From Rhizobium sp. Leaf453 (GTDB lineage: Bacteria > Pseudomonadota > Alphaproteobacteria > Rhizobiales > Rhizobiaceae): a stretch of DNA of 64,000 bases. Location of the stretch: the NCBI RefSeq assembly GCF_001425605.1, contig NZ_LMRG01000003.1, positions 62,001 through 126,000 of the forward strand. Reading direction: 5' to 3'. The notes beneath the pieces were generated by a model. The model was not told where the DNA came from. It made no database searches and saw only the letters and a program-made list of their open reading frames with translations. Position 1 is the stretch's first letter; each line of letters opens with the position of its first letter. This document shows positions 47,436-57,507 of this stretch, piece after piece. The translations under genes and the position numbers were made by a program.

Positions 47436-49250
47436 TTAAGCTGCCTTCCTCGAACGGCTCTCCGTCATCCCGGAAATCTGGAAGCGTCCGGCGGCATTGT
47501 TGAGGTCCTGCACCTCGTCGCTGAGTTCGCGGCAGGCGGCATTGGTCTCTTCCACCATCGCGGCATTCTGCTGGGTCATCTGGTCCATCTGGTGCAGGGC
47601 CGTGTTGATTTCGGCAAGCGCCGCCGTCTGTTCGCCCGCGGCAGTCACGATCCCGCCGATCAGGCCGGTGACCTGCAACACATGCCGCTCGATACCACCA
47701 AGCGCCGAACCCGTCTCGTTGACGAGCTTGACACCGCCAGCCACTTCCTGCGTCGAGGCCTCGATCAGCGCGGTTATCTCGTGCGCGGCCTTTGCCGAGC
47801 GACCGGCCAGTTCGCGCACTTCCTGGGCGACGACAGCGAACCCCTTGCCGGCATCCCCCGCCCGCGCCGCCTCGACGCCGGCATTCAATGCCAGAAGATT
47901 GGTCTGGAACGCGATCTGGTCGATCACGGTGATGATCTGGCTGATCTGTGACGAGGAATCGGCGATCCGTTCCATGGCCGCGACCGCTTCGCGCACCACC
48001 AGAGACGATTTCGCGGCACCGTCCTTCGCCGCCTCCATCACCGAGCTCGCCTCGCGCGCTCGCTCGGCCGAATTCTTCACGGTCGCGGTGATTTCGTCGA
48101 AGGCAGACGCGGTCTGTTCCAGCGACGCCGCCTGCATTTCGGTTCGCTTGGCGAGATCATCGGTCGCACCGGCGATTTCCAGCGAATTGGTTCTGAGGCG
48201 CGCCGATGTGTGGAGAACAATGGAAATCGTCTCAGCCAGACGTTCGACGCTGCCGTTGAACTCCGTGCGAAGCGCCTCGTATTCGGAGGCGAAGGATTGC
48301 CGGATGCGGATCGACAGATCGCCATGCGACAGCCGCTCCAGTCCATGGGTCAGGGCCTCGATGACCTGCAACCGTCCGGCCTCCTCGGCGGCCTTCTGCC
48401 GACTGAGGACTTCGTCACGCTCATACTGCTTTTGCCGTTCATCCTCGGTGCGCTGGCGGGCATTGCGCCGCTCGATCGCCGCCTCCCGGAAGATCGATAC
48501 GGACTTTGCGACATCGCCAATCTCGTCGGAACGGCCGGCATAGGGCACGTTCTGGTCATAATCGCCTGACGTCAGCGTCTGCATGTAGGACGACATGGCA
48601 GCCAGCGGCTGGACAGCCCGGCGGCGGAAGAACCAGAGGCCACCGAGCAGGAGAATGACCGAGACGATGGAACTGATGAAGGCGGCCGCCGACAAGATTG
48701 CCGTATCCGAGGCGGCCGCCGCTTCCTGTTCCTTCAAAAAGGTATCGGCCATGGCCACCAGTTCGTTGACGGCGGTTTCGTGGTGATGAAAACTCGTCTT
48801 GAGATCGGCAAGTGCTGCCTGCGCTCCAGCGAGGTCACCGCTCTGGAACGATGCCAGGAACTTTTTCTCCATGACCTCCCAGTAGAGATCGCCCCGCGCC
48901 AACACATCGTTTTCAAGCTTGGCCATCAGCGTGGCCGGAGCGGTCGAGGCCTTCCAGTAGACCCGTCGATCCTCGAAGGCCTTTTTCAGCACAGTGATCT
49001 TGTCGAGATTGGCCTTGGCGAATTCCGGATTGGAGACCGCCTCCATCGCCAGCATGTAGGATTCGACCGTATAGAGCGGCGGCGGCAGGATGTCGGCAAT
49101 CAGATCCTTACCATAGATGACCTGCGTATAGACCGGTCCGTTCACACGCAATTTGTTGAACGCGTGGGTCTTGATCCCGATCGACAGGACAAGACCGGCA
49201 ATGACGATAACACCAAAAATCAGCAATCCGCGGGCAATCGTGAATTTCAT
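47436..49250 (-). CDS. Transmembrane methyl-accepting chemotaxis protein
   Basis: Chemoreceptor of 604 residues. The first membrane helix is at about 5-27 ([19 protein letters not shown]), a periplasmic domain of about 160 residues follows, and the second helix is near 190-212 ([20 protein letters not shown]). A HAMP domain ([27 protein letters not shown]), a second HAMP-like linker near 300-340 and the signalling domain with [24 protein letters not shown] hairpin tip complete it. No C-terminal CheR-binding pentapeptide is present (end SRSRKAA). ATG 49250 is chosen just before the first helix. The ligand is unknown. Confidence 0.92.
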   Translation of the reverse strand: MKFTIARGLLIFGVIVIAGLVLSIGIKTHAFNKLRVNGPVYTQVIYGKDLIADILPPPLYTVESYMLAMEAVSNPEFAKANLDKITVLKKAFEDRRVYWKASTAPATLMAKLENDVLARGDLYWEVMEKKFLASFQSGDLAGAQAALADLKTSFHHHETAVNELVAMADTFLKEQEAAAASDTAILSAAAFISSIVSVILLLGGLWFFRRRAVQPLAAMSSYMQTLTSGDYDQNVPYAGRSDEIGDVAKSVSIFREAAIERRNARQRTEDERQKQYERDEVLSRQKAAEEAGRLQVIEALTHGLERLSHGDLSIRIRQSFASEYEALRTEFNGSVERLAETISIVLHTSARLRTNSLEIAGATDDLAKRTEMQAASLEQTASAFDEITATVKNSAERAREASSVMEAAKDGAAKSSLVVREAVAAMERIADSSSQISQIITVIDQIAFQTNLLALNAGVEAARAGDAGKGFAVVAQEVRELAGRSAKAAHEITALIEASTQEVAGGVKLVNETGSALGGIERHVLQVTGLIGGIVTAAGEQTAALAEINTALHQMDQMTQQNAAMVEETNAACRELSDEVQDLNNAAGRFQISGMTESRSRKAA

Positions 49251-49514
49251 GCAATCCCCCAGCAATAAGATCCTCGCACGAAGAGAGCCTCCGGCGGGCA
49301 GAACAAACATCGATACAGTTTGAAAAAATTCCGGATCTCACCGGCGCGGAGCGTCCAGCCTCATGCAACCGGCCACCCTTGCGAGCGGGACGTGGCCGGC
49401 ACCCTCCTGATGGACGATCATATTATATGATAATTGTTACGGGGTGATTAACCGTATGAGCGATTGCACTGTGGTTACAGTGGGTTGAAGAATTGGGCGT
49501 GAAAAAGACGCACG

Positions 49515-50645
49515 TCACTCATCCTCATCCATCATCCCCGTCAGCCGCATCCCCTCAATCCATGTCGCACCGTCCGTGCGGATGACGCGTTTGCGGCGGG
49601 TGCCGCAGCGGGCTTCGATCTCGGCAGCCAGCGCTTCCGAATGGGTGACGATCCAGATCTGGCTGTCGGCGCAGGCCGTGGCGATCATCGCGGCGAGCGC
49701 CGGCAGCATGTCGGGATGCAGGCTGGTTTCCGGCTCGTTGAGCGCAATGAAGCGCGGCCGGCGATAGGAAAGCAGCGCGCCGGCGAGCGCCAGAAAGCGC
49801 ATCTGCCCATCCGACAGTTCGCGCGGCGAAAACTCGCGTTGTGGAAAATCCGGGAAAACCAGCGAGAATTCGGCGAATTCCATCGGGTCCGGAACGACGA
49901 GACGCGCGCCACCGAAAGCATCGGCCACGGCACGGTCGAGATCGACCGTATCCTGACGGGTATGGCGCAACGTCGCGAACACGGCCGCCAGGTTGGAACC
50001 GTCCTCGTCCAGCATCGTGGCCGTAACGGCAAGGCAGGGCGAACGAAGCGGTGAATCGCGGTCAGTGCGAAACCCGTGAAAGAAGCGCCAGCCGTCGATC
50101 ACCCGCCGCAGGGTACCAACCTCCGGATAATGGCCGGCATCGCCCAGCAGCGCCACAGCCGTTTCCGATGTCAGCGCCTTTTCCGGATGCTCCTCCATGC
50201 GGCCCGAACCATTGCGCACGAAAATGCCCGGCCCGGCCCGCTTCATGACCGTGACGGATCGCCCGGCATCGACCTTCAATTCCTCTTCCTTCACCTGCGG
50301 CTCGAAAGCGAAACCGGCGGCGTCTATGGGAGGGCGCAATCCAGCCTCGACCCGATAGTGAAAGCTCAACGCCGCGACCTCATCCAGAAGCTCGACCTCG
50401 AGCTTGACGCGCACCGGACCGCCAGCACGTCGCTTGCCGCTCCACAAGGCAGACGCCATGCCGCCCTCACGGGCTATCTCGTATGCCAGCCGGCCACGCA
50501 CGGCCGCCTGAACCAGTTGCAGGGCGCGATAGAGATTGGACTTGCCGACGCCGTTTTCGCCGATGAACAGGTTGACTCCGCCCATATCCATGCGAATGGA
50601 TTTCAGCGAACGGTAATTGGCGGCGAACATGGATCGAATCTGCAT
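49515..50645 (-). CDS. RecF/SMC-like AAA ATPase
   Basis: ABC-type ATPase of 376 residues with the head domain split as in RecF/OLD proteins. Walker A is FIGENGVGKSNLYRAL near 28-43, the signature is ELSDGQMRFLALAGAL near 280-295, and Walker B is IALNEPETSLHPDML, followed by IWIVTHSEALAAEIE. No TOPRIM or long coiled coil is visible, so it resembles the short AAA_21-type predicted ATPases. The function is unknown; such proteins are found in repair or defence contexts. It starts 10 bases after the acyltransferase stop on the same strand. Confidence 0.85.
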   Translation of the reverse strand: MQIRSMFAANYRSLKSIRMDMGGVNLFIGENGVGKSNLYRALQLVQAAVRGRLAYEIAREGGMASALWSGKRRAGGPVRVKLEVELLDEVAALSFHYRVEAGLRPPIDAAGFAFEPQVKEEELKVDAGRSVTVMKRAGPGIFVRNGSGRMEEHPEKALTSETAVALLGDAGHYPEVGTLRRVIDGWRFFHGFRTDRDSPLRSPCLAVTATMLDEDGSNLAAVFATLRHTRQDTVDLDRAVADAFGGARLVVPDPMEFAEFSLVFPDFPQREFSPRELSDGQMRFLALAGALLSYRRPRFIALNEPETSLHPDMLPALAAMIATACADSQIWIVTHSEALAAEIEARCGTRRKRVIRTDGATWIEGMRLTGMMDEDE

Positions 50646-50655
50646 GGCGCAGATT

Positions 50656-51582
50656 TTAGACCATAGCCGCAGACAGTGGAACAGAAGAGCGGAATGGCGC
50701 ATCGCCATCACGGGCCAGATCGAACACCGTGTGCCGCTCCAGCGCCTGCGTCACTTCCGCCGGATCGCCGTCCAGCGCATCCGGCGGAATCATCTCGCCG
50801 ATGGTGAAGTCGAACATATCGCCCTTCTTGTTCAGAAGCTCGTGGAAGACGGTCATGTCGCGCAGTTCGGTCGACCATTTGGCCAGCCAGTAGAACAGGC
50901 CGGAATTGCGCGCCGCCATGTGAACGGGGAGGATCGGCAGATTGTACTTGCGGGCGAAGCTGACGGCCGATGTCTTCCAGGGACGCTCGTTCAGCCGGCC
51001 ATCCGCCCAATAGGCGATGCGACCGGAGGGAAACAGCACCGTCGCCTTGCCTTCAGAAATCGCCCGGTTGGTCACCTGCAGAGTCTCGCGCGCCTTCAGC
51101 TTGCTCTTGTAATCCTCACGCCATTCCACCGGAATGACCATCTCGACAAAACGCGGATTGACCCGGATGGCATCGCGATTGGCAAAGAACATCATGTCCG
51201 GACGGCGGCTCTTCAGGAGATCGAACACCGCAATCCCGTCGGCAATGCCGGTCGGATGATTGCTGACCATCAGGAAGCCGCCGGTCTGCGGGATGCGTTC
51301 GGCATTGTGCACGCGAATATCGAGCGACAGGATCCGGCTCAGATGCTCGAAGGCCTGGAAGCCCGGCAGATTGGCGACGCCATCGGCAAACTCGATCGCC
51401 TTGCGATAATTCAGGAGCGTATAGAGAAACGGCCGCATCACCGGCCAGAGCGGATGCTTGACGATGCGCTGACCGCGCTCGGCGATCAGGGTATCGACGA
51501 TATGTCCGGGCTGTCCATGCGAGACCAGCGCGACCGTCTCTGCGAAATACGTGAAACCGCCTGCGAAATCCCGTCTTGCCAT
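50656..51582 (-). CDS. PlsC-like acyltransferase
   Basis: Lysophospholipid-type acyltransferase of 308 residues. The HX4D motif appears as SNHPTGIADG (about 117-126), and the acceptor-site motif as LFPSGRIAYWADG (about 185-197). Such enzymes acylate lysophosphatidate, lyso-ornithine lipid or related acceptors at the inner membrane; the acceptor cannot be read here. ATG 51582 (MARRDFAGG) is preferred over an in-frame start at 51618. It precedes the ATPase gene by 10 bases and is divergent from xerC. Confidence 0.85.
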   Translation of the reverse strand: MARRDFAGGFTYFAETVALVSHGQPGHIVDTLIAERGQRIVKHPLWPVMRPFLYTLLNYRKAIEFADGVANLPGFQAFEHLSRILSLDIRVHNAERIPQTGGFLMVSNHPTGIADGIAVFDLLKSRRPDMMFFANRDAIRVNPRFVEMVIPVEWREDYKSKLKARETLQVTNRAISEGKATVLFPSGRIAYWADGRLNERPWKTSAVSFARKYNLPILPVHMAARNSGLFYWLAKWSTELRDMTVFHELLNKKGDMFDFTIGEMIPPDALDGDPAEVTQALERHTVFDLARDGDAPFRSSVPLSAAMV

Positions 51583-51770
51583 GGTGCTATCCGCTTTGCC
51601 TACAGCGCCGCGCGTCAAATATGACGCGCAAAGGTGGCTGTAACGCTTTAAATGTTGTGAGCTATTGCAGGTGAATATGATCCCACCATGACAAATTCCA
51701 AGGGCGTTAGGAAAAACATAACAGGCTGACGCGCAGAGTCCGGCGAACCTCGATATCGCGGAGCAAACGG

Positions 51771-52706
51771 GTGAACGAACTGCTGATCATTGGCCATCCC
51801 GACCTGATGGCCGAGCGCCAGAAATGGCTGGCGAGCCTCGACAACGAACGTCGTCTCTCCGGCAAGACCGTCGAGGCCTATGAGCGAGACACACGGCAGT
51901 TCCTGCATTTCCTGACTGCGCATCTCGCCGGCCCCGCAAAGCTCAGCGACATCAGCGCGCTGCGGCCCGGCGATCTGCGCGGTTTCCTCGCCGCCCGCCG
52001 CCGCGATGGCGCCGGTGCCCGCACCCTCGGACGTGGCCTCGCCGGTCTTCGCTCCTTCCTGCGGCATCTGGAAAAGAAAGGTCTTGCCAATGCCGCCGGT
52101 GCGGCCGCCGTGCGTTCGCCGAAACAGCCAAAGTCGCTGCCGAAACCGCTGACTGCCGCGGATGCCTTGACGGTGGTGACCCATGACGCCCAACTGGCCG
52201 AGGAGCCCTGGATCGCCGCCCGCAACGCCGCCGTGCTGACCCTGCTCTATGGCTGCGGCCTGCGCATTTCCGAAGCGCTTGACCTGACACCCGGAGATTT
52301 CGCCGGTACGCCGACCGCGCTGCGCATCCACGGCAAGGGCGGCAAGACCCGCATCGTGCCGTTGATCACCGTGGCGGTCGATACTATCAGGGCCTATCAA
52401 AAGCTCTGCCCCTATCACCTCGGCGAAGACGGCCCGCTGTTTCGCGGCGCCAGGGGTGGCCAATTGCAGGCGGCGATCATCCAGCGGGAAATGCAGAAGA
52501 TGCGCGGTGCGCTCGGCCTGCCGGATACTGCGACACCGCATGCGCTGCGCCACTCCTTCGCCACCCATCTGCTGGCCGGCGGCGGCGATCTCCGCACCAT
52601 CCAGGAACTGCTCGGCCACGCCAGCCTATCGACGACGCAGGTCTATACCGGCGTCGATTCAGCCAGGCTCCTCGAAATCTACGACCGCGCCCATCCCCGT
52701 GCTTGA
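51771..52706 (+). CDS. xerC: Tyrosine recombinase XerC
   Basis: Site-specific tyrosine recombinase of 311 residues that resolves chromosome dimers at dif together with XerD. The N-terminal SAM-like domain (about 10-110) precedes the catalytic domain. Catalytic residues are visible in YGCGLRISEALDL (Arg), the Lys in GKGGKTR, HALRHSFATHLLAGG (His and Arg), LLGHAS (His) and the nucleophile in TTQVYTGVD (Tyr near 287). The start is GTG 51771. No dif site or integron context was recognised nearby, so the housekeeping role is favoured. Confidence 0.93.
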   Translation: MNELLIIGHPDLMAERQKWLASLDNERRLSGKTVEAYERDTRQFLHFLTAHLAGPAKLSDISALRPGDLRGFLAARRRDGAGARTLGRGLAGLRSFLRHLEKKGLANAAGAAAVRSPKQPKSLPKPLTAADALTVVTHDAQLAEEPWIAARNAAVLTLLYGCGLRISEALDLTPGDFAGTPTALRIHGKGGKTRIVPLITVAVDTIRAYQKLCPYHLGEDGPLFRGARGGQLQAAIIQREMQKMRGALGLPDTATPHALRHSFATHLLAGGGDLRTIQELLGHASLSTTQVYTGVDSARLLEIYDRAHPRA

Positions 52707-52766
52707 AGCCGGGCGAAAAACAACTCATAGATGCGGTCGTCGTTTCAGATCAATTGCTTGCGAGTT

Positions 52767-53828
52767 ATGATGCGTCCTTGCCTTTACCATTCGCGTGTCC
52801 CGGAATTTCTTGCAATCGCCTTCAGGTTCCTCGCCAGAACTGCCTCGATACTCTTCATTTCGCTGGCACTTGCGCTTCCGGCATGGGCCGAGGAACCGCC
52901 GGTCTGCACCGGCAAGAACCTGCTGGCCGAACTGGAGCGCACCGACCCGCAGGCTTTGGTGGAGTTGCGCAAGCAGGCTGATGAGGTCCCCAACGGAAAG
53001 GGCATATTCTGGAAGGTCGAGCGCGCCGGTAGTGAGCCCTCCTATCTGCTCGGCACCATGCACGTCACCGATCCGCGCGTCGTTCTGACACCGGAGGAAG
53101 CATGGGCACCGTTTGACAATGCCGATACCGTTGCTCTTGAACTGGAAAACATGGAACAGCCGGAGATCGCTCGGATCATGCTGTCCCGTCCCGACCTTTC
53201 GATGTTCACCGATAGCACGTCGGTGACGTCCCTGCTGAATTCCGAGGAGACCAACCGGCTGGAAATCGCGCTGAAGAAGCAAGGAATCCCTCTCCTTGCA
53301 TTTTCCAAGATGAAGCCCTGGATCCTGCTCATGCATATAAGCTTTCCTGCCTGTGAGAAAAGACGGGCAGCCGCCGGGCTGGTGCCCCTCGATCTTTCGC
53401 TGATCCGCATCGCACTGGACCTGGACAAGATGGTCGTCGGCCTTGAAACCGTCGTTGAGCAGATGGAATCGATGAATTCCGTCGATTCCGCGCCGCTGCT
53501 TCGCACCGTCCTTCAGCAATTGGAGGCGGATGACAAGCTGAACGATATGTTCGCGACCATGACCGACATGTACCTTGATGGCGATGTGGGGATGTTCATG
53601 CCGCTGAGTTACCACGTACTTGGCACGACGGAGGCTGAAGATGCAGGCTATGCCGATTTCATGAAAAAGATGATTGTCGATCGCAACATCCGCATGGCCG
53701 AGCGTGCCGCACCTCTTCTCAAGACGGGCAATGCCTTCATCGCCGTCGGTGCCCTGCACCTGATCGGCGAACAGGGTCTGGTCGAACTCTTCCGCAAGGA
53801 GGGCTACACCGTCACCCGCCTTCATTGA
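52767..53828 (+). CDS. Exported TraB/GumN-family protein, copy 1
   Basis: A 353-residue protein with a Sec-type signal (about 20-40, ILFISLALALPAWAEE). It shows TraB/GumN (erythromycin-esterase-like/Tiki fold) landmarks: YLLGTMHVTDPRV with the GxxH-type histidine near 92 and AVGALHLIGEQGL near the C-terminus. FSKMKPWILLMH and FPACE lie in the middle. Proteins of this family are putative metalloproteases or heme-related; the role here is unknown. Start ATG 52767 (a second ATG follows directly). The next gene is a paralogue 94 bases downstream. Confidence 0.85.
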   Translation: MMRPCLYHSRVPEFLAIAFRFLARTASILFISLALALPAWAEEPPVCTGKNLLAELERTDPQALVELRKQADEVPNGKGIFWKVERAGSEPSYLLGTMHVTDPRVVLTPEEAWAPFDNADTVALELENMEQPEIARIMLSRPDLSMFTDSTSVTSLLNSEETNRLEIALKKQGIPLLAFSKMKPWILLMHISFPACEKRRAAAGLVPLDLSLIRIALDLDKMVVGLETVVEQMESMNSVDSAPLLRTVLQQLEADDKLNDMFATMTDMYLDGDVGMFMPLSYHVLGTTEAEDAGYADFMKKMIVDRNIRMAERAAPLLKTGNAFIAVGALHLIGEQGLVELFRKEGYTVTRLH

Positions 53829-53921
53829 TCGGTGATCCGGAACAAGGTGAACGACTTCGTTAACGGATTGGGAAACCCGCCCCGTTATGGTGGCGACGAT
53901 ATCCGTGGAGAGCATGCCGCC

Positions 53922-55007
53922 ATGAACCGTTTCATCCGACCGATCCATATGGCCGTCGCCGACCGCGTCACCGACAATATTCTGGCCCTGATCGCCACCC
54001 TGCATGTGCTGTTCGCGGCCACCCTGATCGCGACGCTACTGTCGCTCTCGCCGGCCCATGCCGCAAGCGATACCGCATGTGGCGGCAAGGATCTGGTGGC
54101 CGAGATGCAGGCGTCCGACCCGGCGCGCTATGCCGGGCTGCAGAAGGAGGCGGCCGCCATTCCGAACGGCAAGGGCACGTTCTGGAAGATTGAGAAGACC
54201 GGGCTTGCGCCCTCCTACCTGCTCGGCACCATGCATGTGACCGACCCGCGCGTTCTGGCCATGCCGAACGGGGCAACTGCCGCCTATGACACCGCCAAGA
54301 CCGTCATCGTCGAATCAGACGAGGTCGTCGACGATAAAAAGGCGGCGGCGGCCATGATGATGCAGCCGCAACTGATGATGTTGACCGACGGCAAGTCGAT
54401 CAAGGATTTCCTGGAGCCCGCGGAGGAAGAGAAGCTCGCCGCCGGCCTGAAGGAACGCGGCATTCCGCTCGCCGCCGTCTCCAAGATGAAGCCCTGGATG
54501 ATCGCCAGCTTCGTTGCCCTGCCTGCCTGCGAACTGAGCCGCAAGGCCGCCGGCGCCTCCTTCCTCGACAAGAAACTGGCCGAAGACGCCGTGAAGCAGG
54601 GCAAGACGCTGAAGGGCCTGGAAACCATGGTCGAGCAGCTGCAGGCGATGGATTCGCTGCCGCTGCAGTTTCACCTTCAGGCCCTGATCGAGACGCTCGA
54701 ACTCGGCGATGTCGTCACCGACGTGATGGCGACGACGACCGACCTCTATCTCTCCCAGGAGATCGGCATGATCATGCCGCTGATGAAATCCGTCTCCGAG
54801 GAGAAATCGGAGAGCGCCGACGATGGCTATGCCGATTTCGAACAGCGCATCGTCACCGACCGCAACAAGGTCATGGCCACCCGCGCCAAACCGATCCTCG
54901 ACCAGGGCGCCGTCTTCATGGCCGTCGGCGCACTGCACCTGCCGGGCAATGACGGGCTGATCGAACTCCTGCGCAAGGACGGGTTCACGATATCAGCCGT
55001 GAACTGA
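53922..55007 (+). CDS. Exported TraB/GumN-family protein, copy 2
   Basis: A 361-residue paralogue of the preceding gene. It has an N-terminal membrane/signal segment (about 24-46, LIATLHVLFAATLIATLLSL), then the shared blocks GKGTFWKIEKTG, PSYLLGTMHVTDPRV, VSKMKPWM, LPACELSRKAAG and AVGALHLPGNDGLIELL. The pair clearly arose by tandem duplication, with the signal regions diverged most. ATG 53922 is chosen because it directly precedes the signal region with gagagcatgccgcc upstream. Function unknown. Confidence 0.85.
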   Translation: MNRFIRPIHMAVADRVTDNILALIATLHVLFAATLIATLLSLSPAHAASDTACGGKDLVAEMQASDPARYAGLQKEAAAIPNGKGTFWKIEKTGLAPSYLLGTMHVTDPRVLAMPNGATAAYDTAKTVIVESDEVVDDKKAAAAMMMQPQLMMLTDGKSIKDFLEPAEEEKLAAGLKERGIPLAAVSKMKPWMIASFVALPACELSRKAAGASFLDKKLAEDAVKQGKTLKGLETMVEQLQAMDSLPLQFHLQALIETLELGDVVTDVMATTTDLYLSQEIGMIMPLMKSVSEEKSESADDGYADFEQRIVTDRNKVMATRAKPILDQGAVFMAVGALHLPGNDGLIELLRKDGFTISAVN

Positions 55008-55430
55008 GCCCGCCATTTCGACGAATGCAGGAAAGCAACCAGCCTTTTATCACGTTCGCGCGCCCGCATCCCATTCTTATAGGAAATTGAGAAAGCCCCT
55101 CGGGCATATCCGGCCTCGTGTGATACCCGGCACGGTAGCCATCCTATAATCCGTATACGACATAGCAGCTGCCTGCGCATATCACCGCGAAGGGTACTCG
55201 TTTCAACCATTTCGGCATATTCTACGCTCTGATGAGCAACATTTCGCCGTGCTTAGCTTCCTTGGGGCTTTCGGGCAGTCAGGCGGAAGCATCAAATGCC
55301 TACTCGCTGCCTATTCGCCTTTTTTGCGAATGCCTCCAAATTGGTCACCCTCATGGTCCGCAGCCCGCGAACAACTAGCAGCGAGACGAACGATTTCGAT
55401 ACCGACGGCCAAACAATACCGAGCGGAGTG
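55008..55430. other. Gene-poor stretch after the TraB/GumN pair
   Basis: 423 bases with no convincing gene. A+T is higher than around it and short frames occur on both strands (for example a minus-strand frame 55292-55501 and a plus-strand frame 55296-55553), none with a ribosome binding site or recognisable product. It may contain decayed sequence. Confidence 0.4.
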
Positions 55431-55931
55431 CTAGCAACCGCTCTGCCCGCGAAAGCGCCCACGCTGCCGTGCATCGGCGCGCCACAGTTTCCGGCGTGCA
55501 TCCGGCGTCTCGAGGTGGCGATATTTTCCGTCGGAGAATTTTGGCCAGTCTAAGGCAAGGCCGCATCGCACGAGTTCAGCCGCCAGATCGCGGCCATCTG
55601 GCAATGAGCACTCCGCGACGATGCGGTCATAAGAGAGCTCTGGCCTGAGTCGAGCCGTAATCATTTGCCCTTTGCATAGCTGAACCATTGCCCATTTTGC
55701 CTGCTTGCCCCATGGGTGATCGAGCTCGGGCGCATCAATTCCGGCGAGACGAATACGGACCTTATCAATTGCGATCGTGTCGCCATCGATTACCCAGCAG
55801 CGTCCGCGCAACACGGTTGGTGCTGGTGCGGGAACCGGAAGGATCACTGCCGGAGGCGGAGCATATTCTCGTTGCCTAGGCGGGCTGCCCCTTCGGGAAA
55901 ACAAATGAACTAAAATCCGAAACAGTCTCAT
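55431..55931 (-). CDS. Thermonuclease-fold (SNase-like) protein
   Basis: A 166-residue protein with an N-terminal hydrophobic/basic stretch (MRLFRILVHLFSRRG) and a proline-rich linker, then a staphylococcal-nuclease domain: WVIDGDTIAID near 46-56, RIRLAGIDAPELDHPWG near 59-75, and the catalytic-type Arg/Glu region YDRIVAECSLPDGRDLA near 101-117. The N-terminus may direct export or anchoring. ATG 55931 has gaggataagc directly upstream. It lies alone in a gene-poor region, suggesting an acquired or accessory gene. Confidence 0.82.
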   Translation of the reverse strand: MRLFRILVHLFSRRGSPPRQREYAPPPAVILPVPAPAPTVLRGRCWVIDGDTIAIDKVRIRLAGIDAPELDHPWGKQAKWAMVQLCKGQMITARLRPELSYDRIVAECSLPDGRDLAAELVRCGLALDWPKFSDGKYRHLETPDARRKLWRADARQRGRFRGQSGC

Positions 55932-56445
55932 GCTTATCCTCAACGTGAAGATTCACTCCCGCTTGAGAGCCAATGTCAGCGGAGCGAACGTCTGGCATCG
56001 ATTGTGATAGTGTCGACGGCAACAACCTTGACACCGGCTAGTGCGCGCCTGCCTGGCAGCAAAACTGCGGGCATGTGGGCGCGCCGGATGCAGACATCGC
56101 GGCGCGCCCTGGGTGGGGCCTCGCCATTGGTGGCATGGCACTTCACACCCGTGGCGGCTTTGCTCATGGACGTTGCCGCCTCCCCCCACCCATGAGCGTC
56201 CGCCGCTCCCTAGATAGAAAGCCCACCATGTCGCTGATTGCTGAAAGCTGCCGATTGCTTGCTTCCCGCTGCCAATGTCGACGCAATGGCATCATGCGTA
56301 CGGCCGCAGTCGCGCCGAGCGCGTGGCGTGGATGCGTAAAGCCGATGCTGTGGTGATCATTGGGCCCTGCAACAGCGACGACAGTTGAAAGCCAAACACA
56401 CGGGAGGCCGCACATCGCGGCGCCGCCAACGGGTGATTGGGCGTT
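55932..56445. other. Gene-poor stretch beside the SNase gene
   Basis: 514 bases without a convincing gene. Overlapping short frames run on both strands at 55953-56195. A 37-residue plus-strand frame, 56275-56388, reads like real protein (VAWMRKADAVVIIGPCNSDD) but has no good ribosome binding site and could be a relic. No repeats or insertion-sequence ends were recognised. Confidence 0.4.
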
Positions 56446-57507
56446 TCAGGACGATGGTGTCAGTCGTCGTCGCCGAAGGTCCGACGGAGACTTTCCGGTC
56501 CAGCGGCGGCAGGCATGGCTGAAGGAACTCGGCTGATGGAAACCCAGCAGCCAGGCAATCTGTCGCGCCTGAAGATTATCATCGTCGAGATATCGGATTG
56601 CCATGTCGCGACGCATATCATCGAGGACTTCGCCAAACCGCAGGCCTTCTTCCGAAAGCCTGCGAGCGAAGGTCCGCTCACTCATACCCAATCGGTTGGC
56701 GACCAATCGCGCACTCGCCTGGGCATGGGGCAGCAGCGGGGCAATCGTATTTTCAACGATGGTGCGAAAGGGGCTTGAGTTCGACGTACGGCCGGAGAGA
56801 ACCTCTTCAACCATCTTGACCATGATTTCGTTGAGAAACGGGTCAGCCTGGATCAAGGGAAGTGCCAACACTGCCTGATCAAAATGCATGTCATCGGCAT
56901 ATGCGCCAAATTCGACGTCACAGCCGAACAGCCGACGGATTCTGTCGAATTTGCCGGAACGATGGTGAGCAAAGTGGGTTCTCAGCGGCGCAAGCTTTCT
57001 TCCGGTCATCTCCCGGCAAAGGCGCAGAAGCGCAAACATGAGACATTCCATCTGGTGCCGGTCCCGGTGTCGTGGAATGCCGGCATAGGATAGCCCGATG
57101 CGGCATGCCGACGCCGTATCGACCTGAACGGTGAGTGCCTCGTTTCCGACGCGCGCATAGCGTTCGATCCGCCGCAGCGCATCACCAAGGGTTCGTGACG
57201 AGGCGGCGACGTAATAAAGCATGCCGATTTCGCGCATGTCGAAATCCTGCGCCAATGTCAGGCCCAACCAGACATCCTTCGTGTCGGCGGAAATCAGGTC
57301 CAGAAGTTCGATCTGCGAGGAGACGCTGATGCGCCCGTGGTTGGAAAGAGCAGACTGTGAAACCCCGGAACGGGACAGCAAGGGGACCGGATTGATTCCC
57401 GAACGCACAAGATGCGCCATGGCAAGCCGCGCAGCCAGGCCGCTCGCCGTGGGGACGGTCGCCAATTTTCGAATAACCGGATCGCCCTGACGAGAATCCA
57501 TGTCCAC
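56446..57507 (-). CDS. AraC-family regulator with arabinose-binding-type N-domain
   Basis: Regulator of 353 residues of the OruR/ArgR-like AraC group: a large N-terminal domain (about 20-215, including HLVRSGINPVPLLSRSGVS and EIGMLYYVAASSRTLGDAL) and a C-terminal AraC HTH (about 255-345, including ANRLGMSERTFARRLSEEG and IAWLLGFHQPSSFSHACRRW). It is divergent from the DUF1761-like gene with a 189-base intergenic region and probably controls it. The effector is unknown. Confidence 0.9.
   Translation of the reverse strand: MDMDSRQGDPVIRKLATVPTASGLAARLAMAHLVRSGINPVPLLSRSGVSQSALSNHGRISVSSQIELLDLISADTKDVWLGLTLAQDFDMREIGMLYYVAASSRTLGDALRRIERYARVGNEALTVQVDTASACRIGLSYAGIPRHRDRHQMECLMFALLRLCREMTGRKLAPLRTHFAHHRSGKFDRIRRLFGCDVEFGAYADDMHFDQAVLALPLIQADPFLNEIMVKMVEEVLSGRTSNSSPFRTIVENTIAPLLPHAQASARLVANRLGMSERTFARRLSEEGLRFGEVLDDMRRDMAIRYLDDDNLQARQIAWLLGFHQPSSFSHACRRWTGKSPSDLRRRRLTPSS

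Noticed and set aside
55953-56195. Overlapping short frames on both strands next to the SNase gene
   Set aside because: Three mutually exclusive frames of 60-80 codons with no ribosome binding site and no recognisable domain; none can be preferred.
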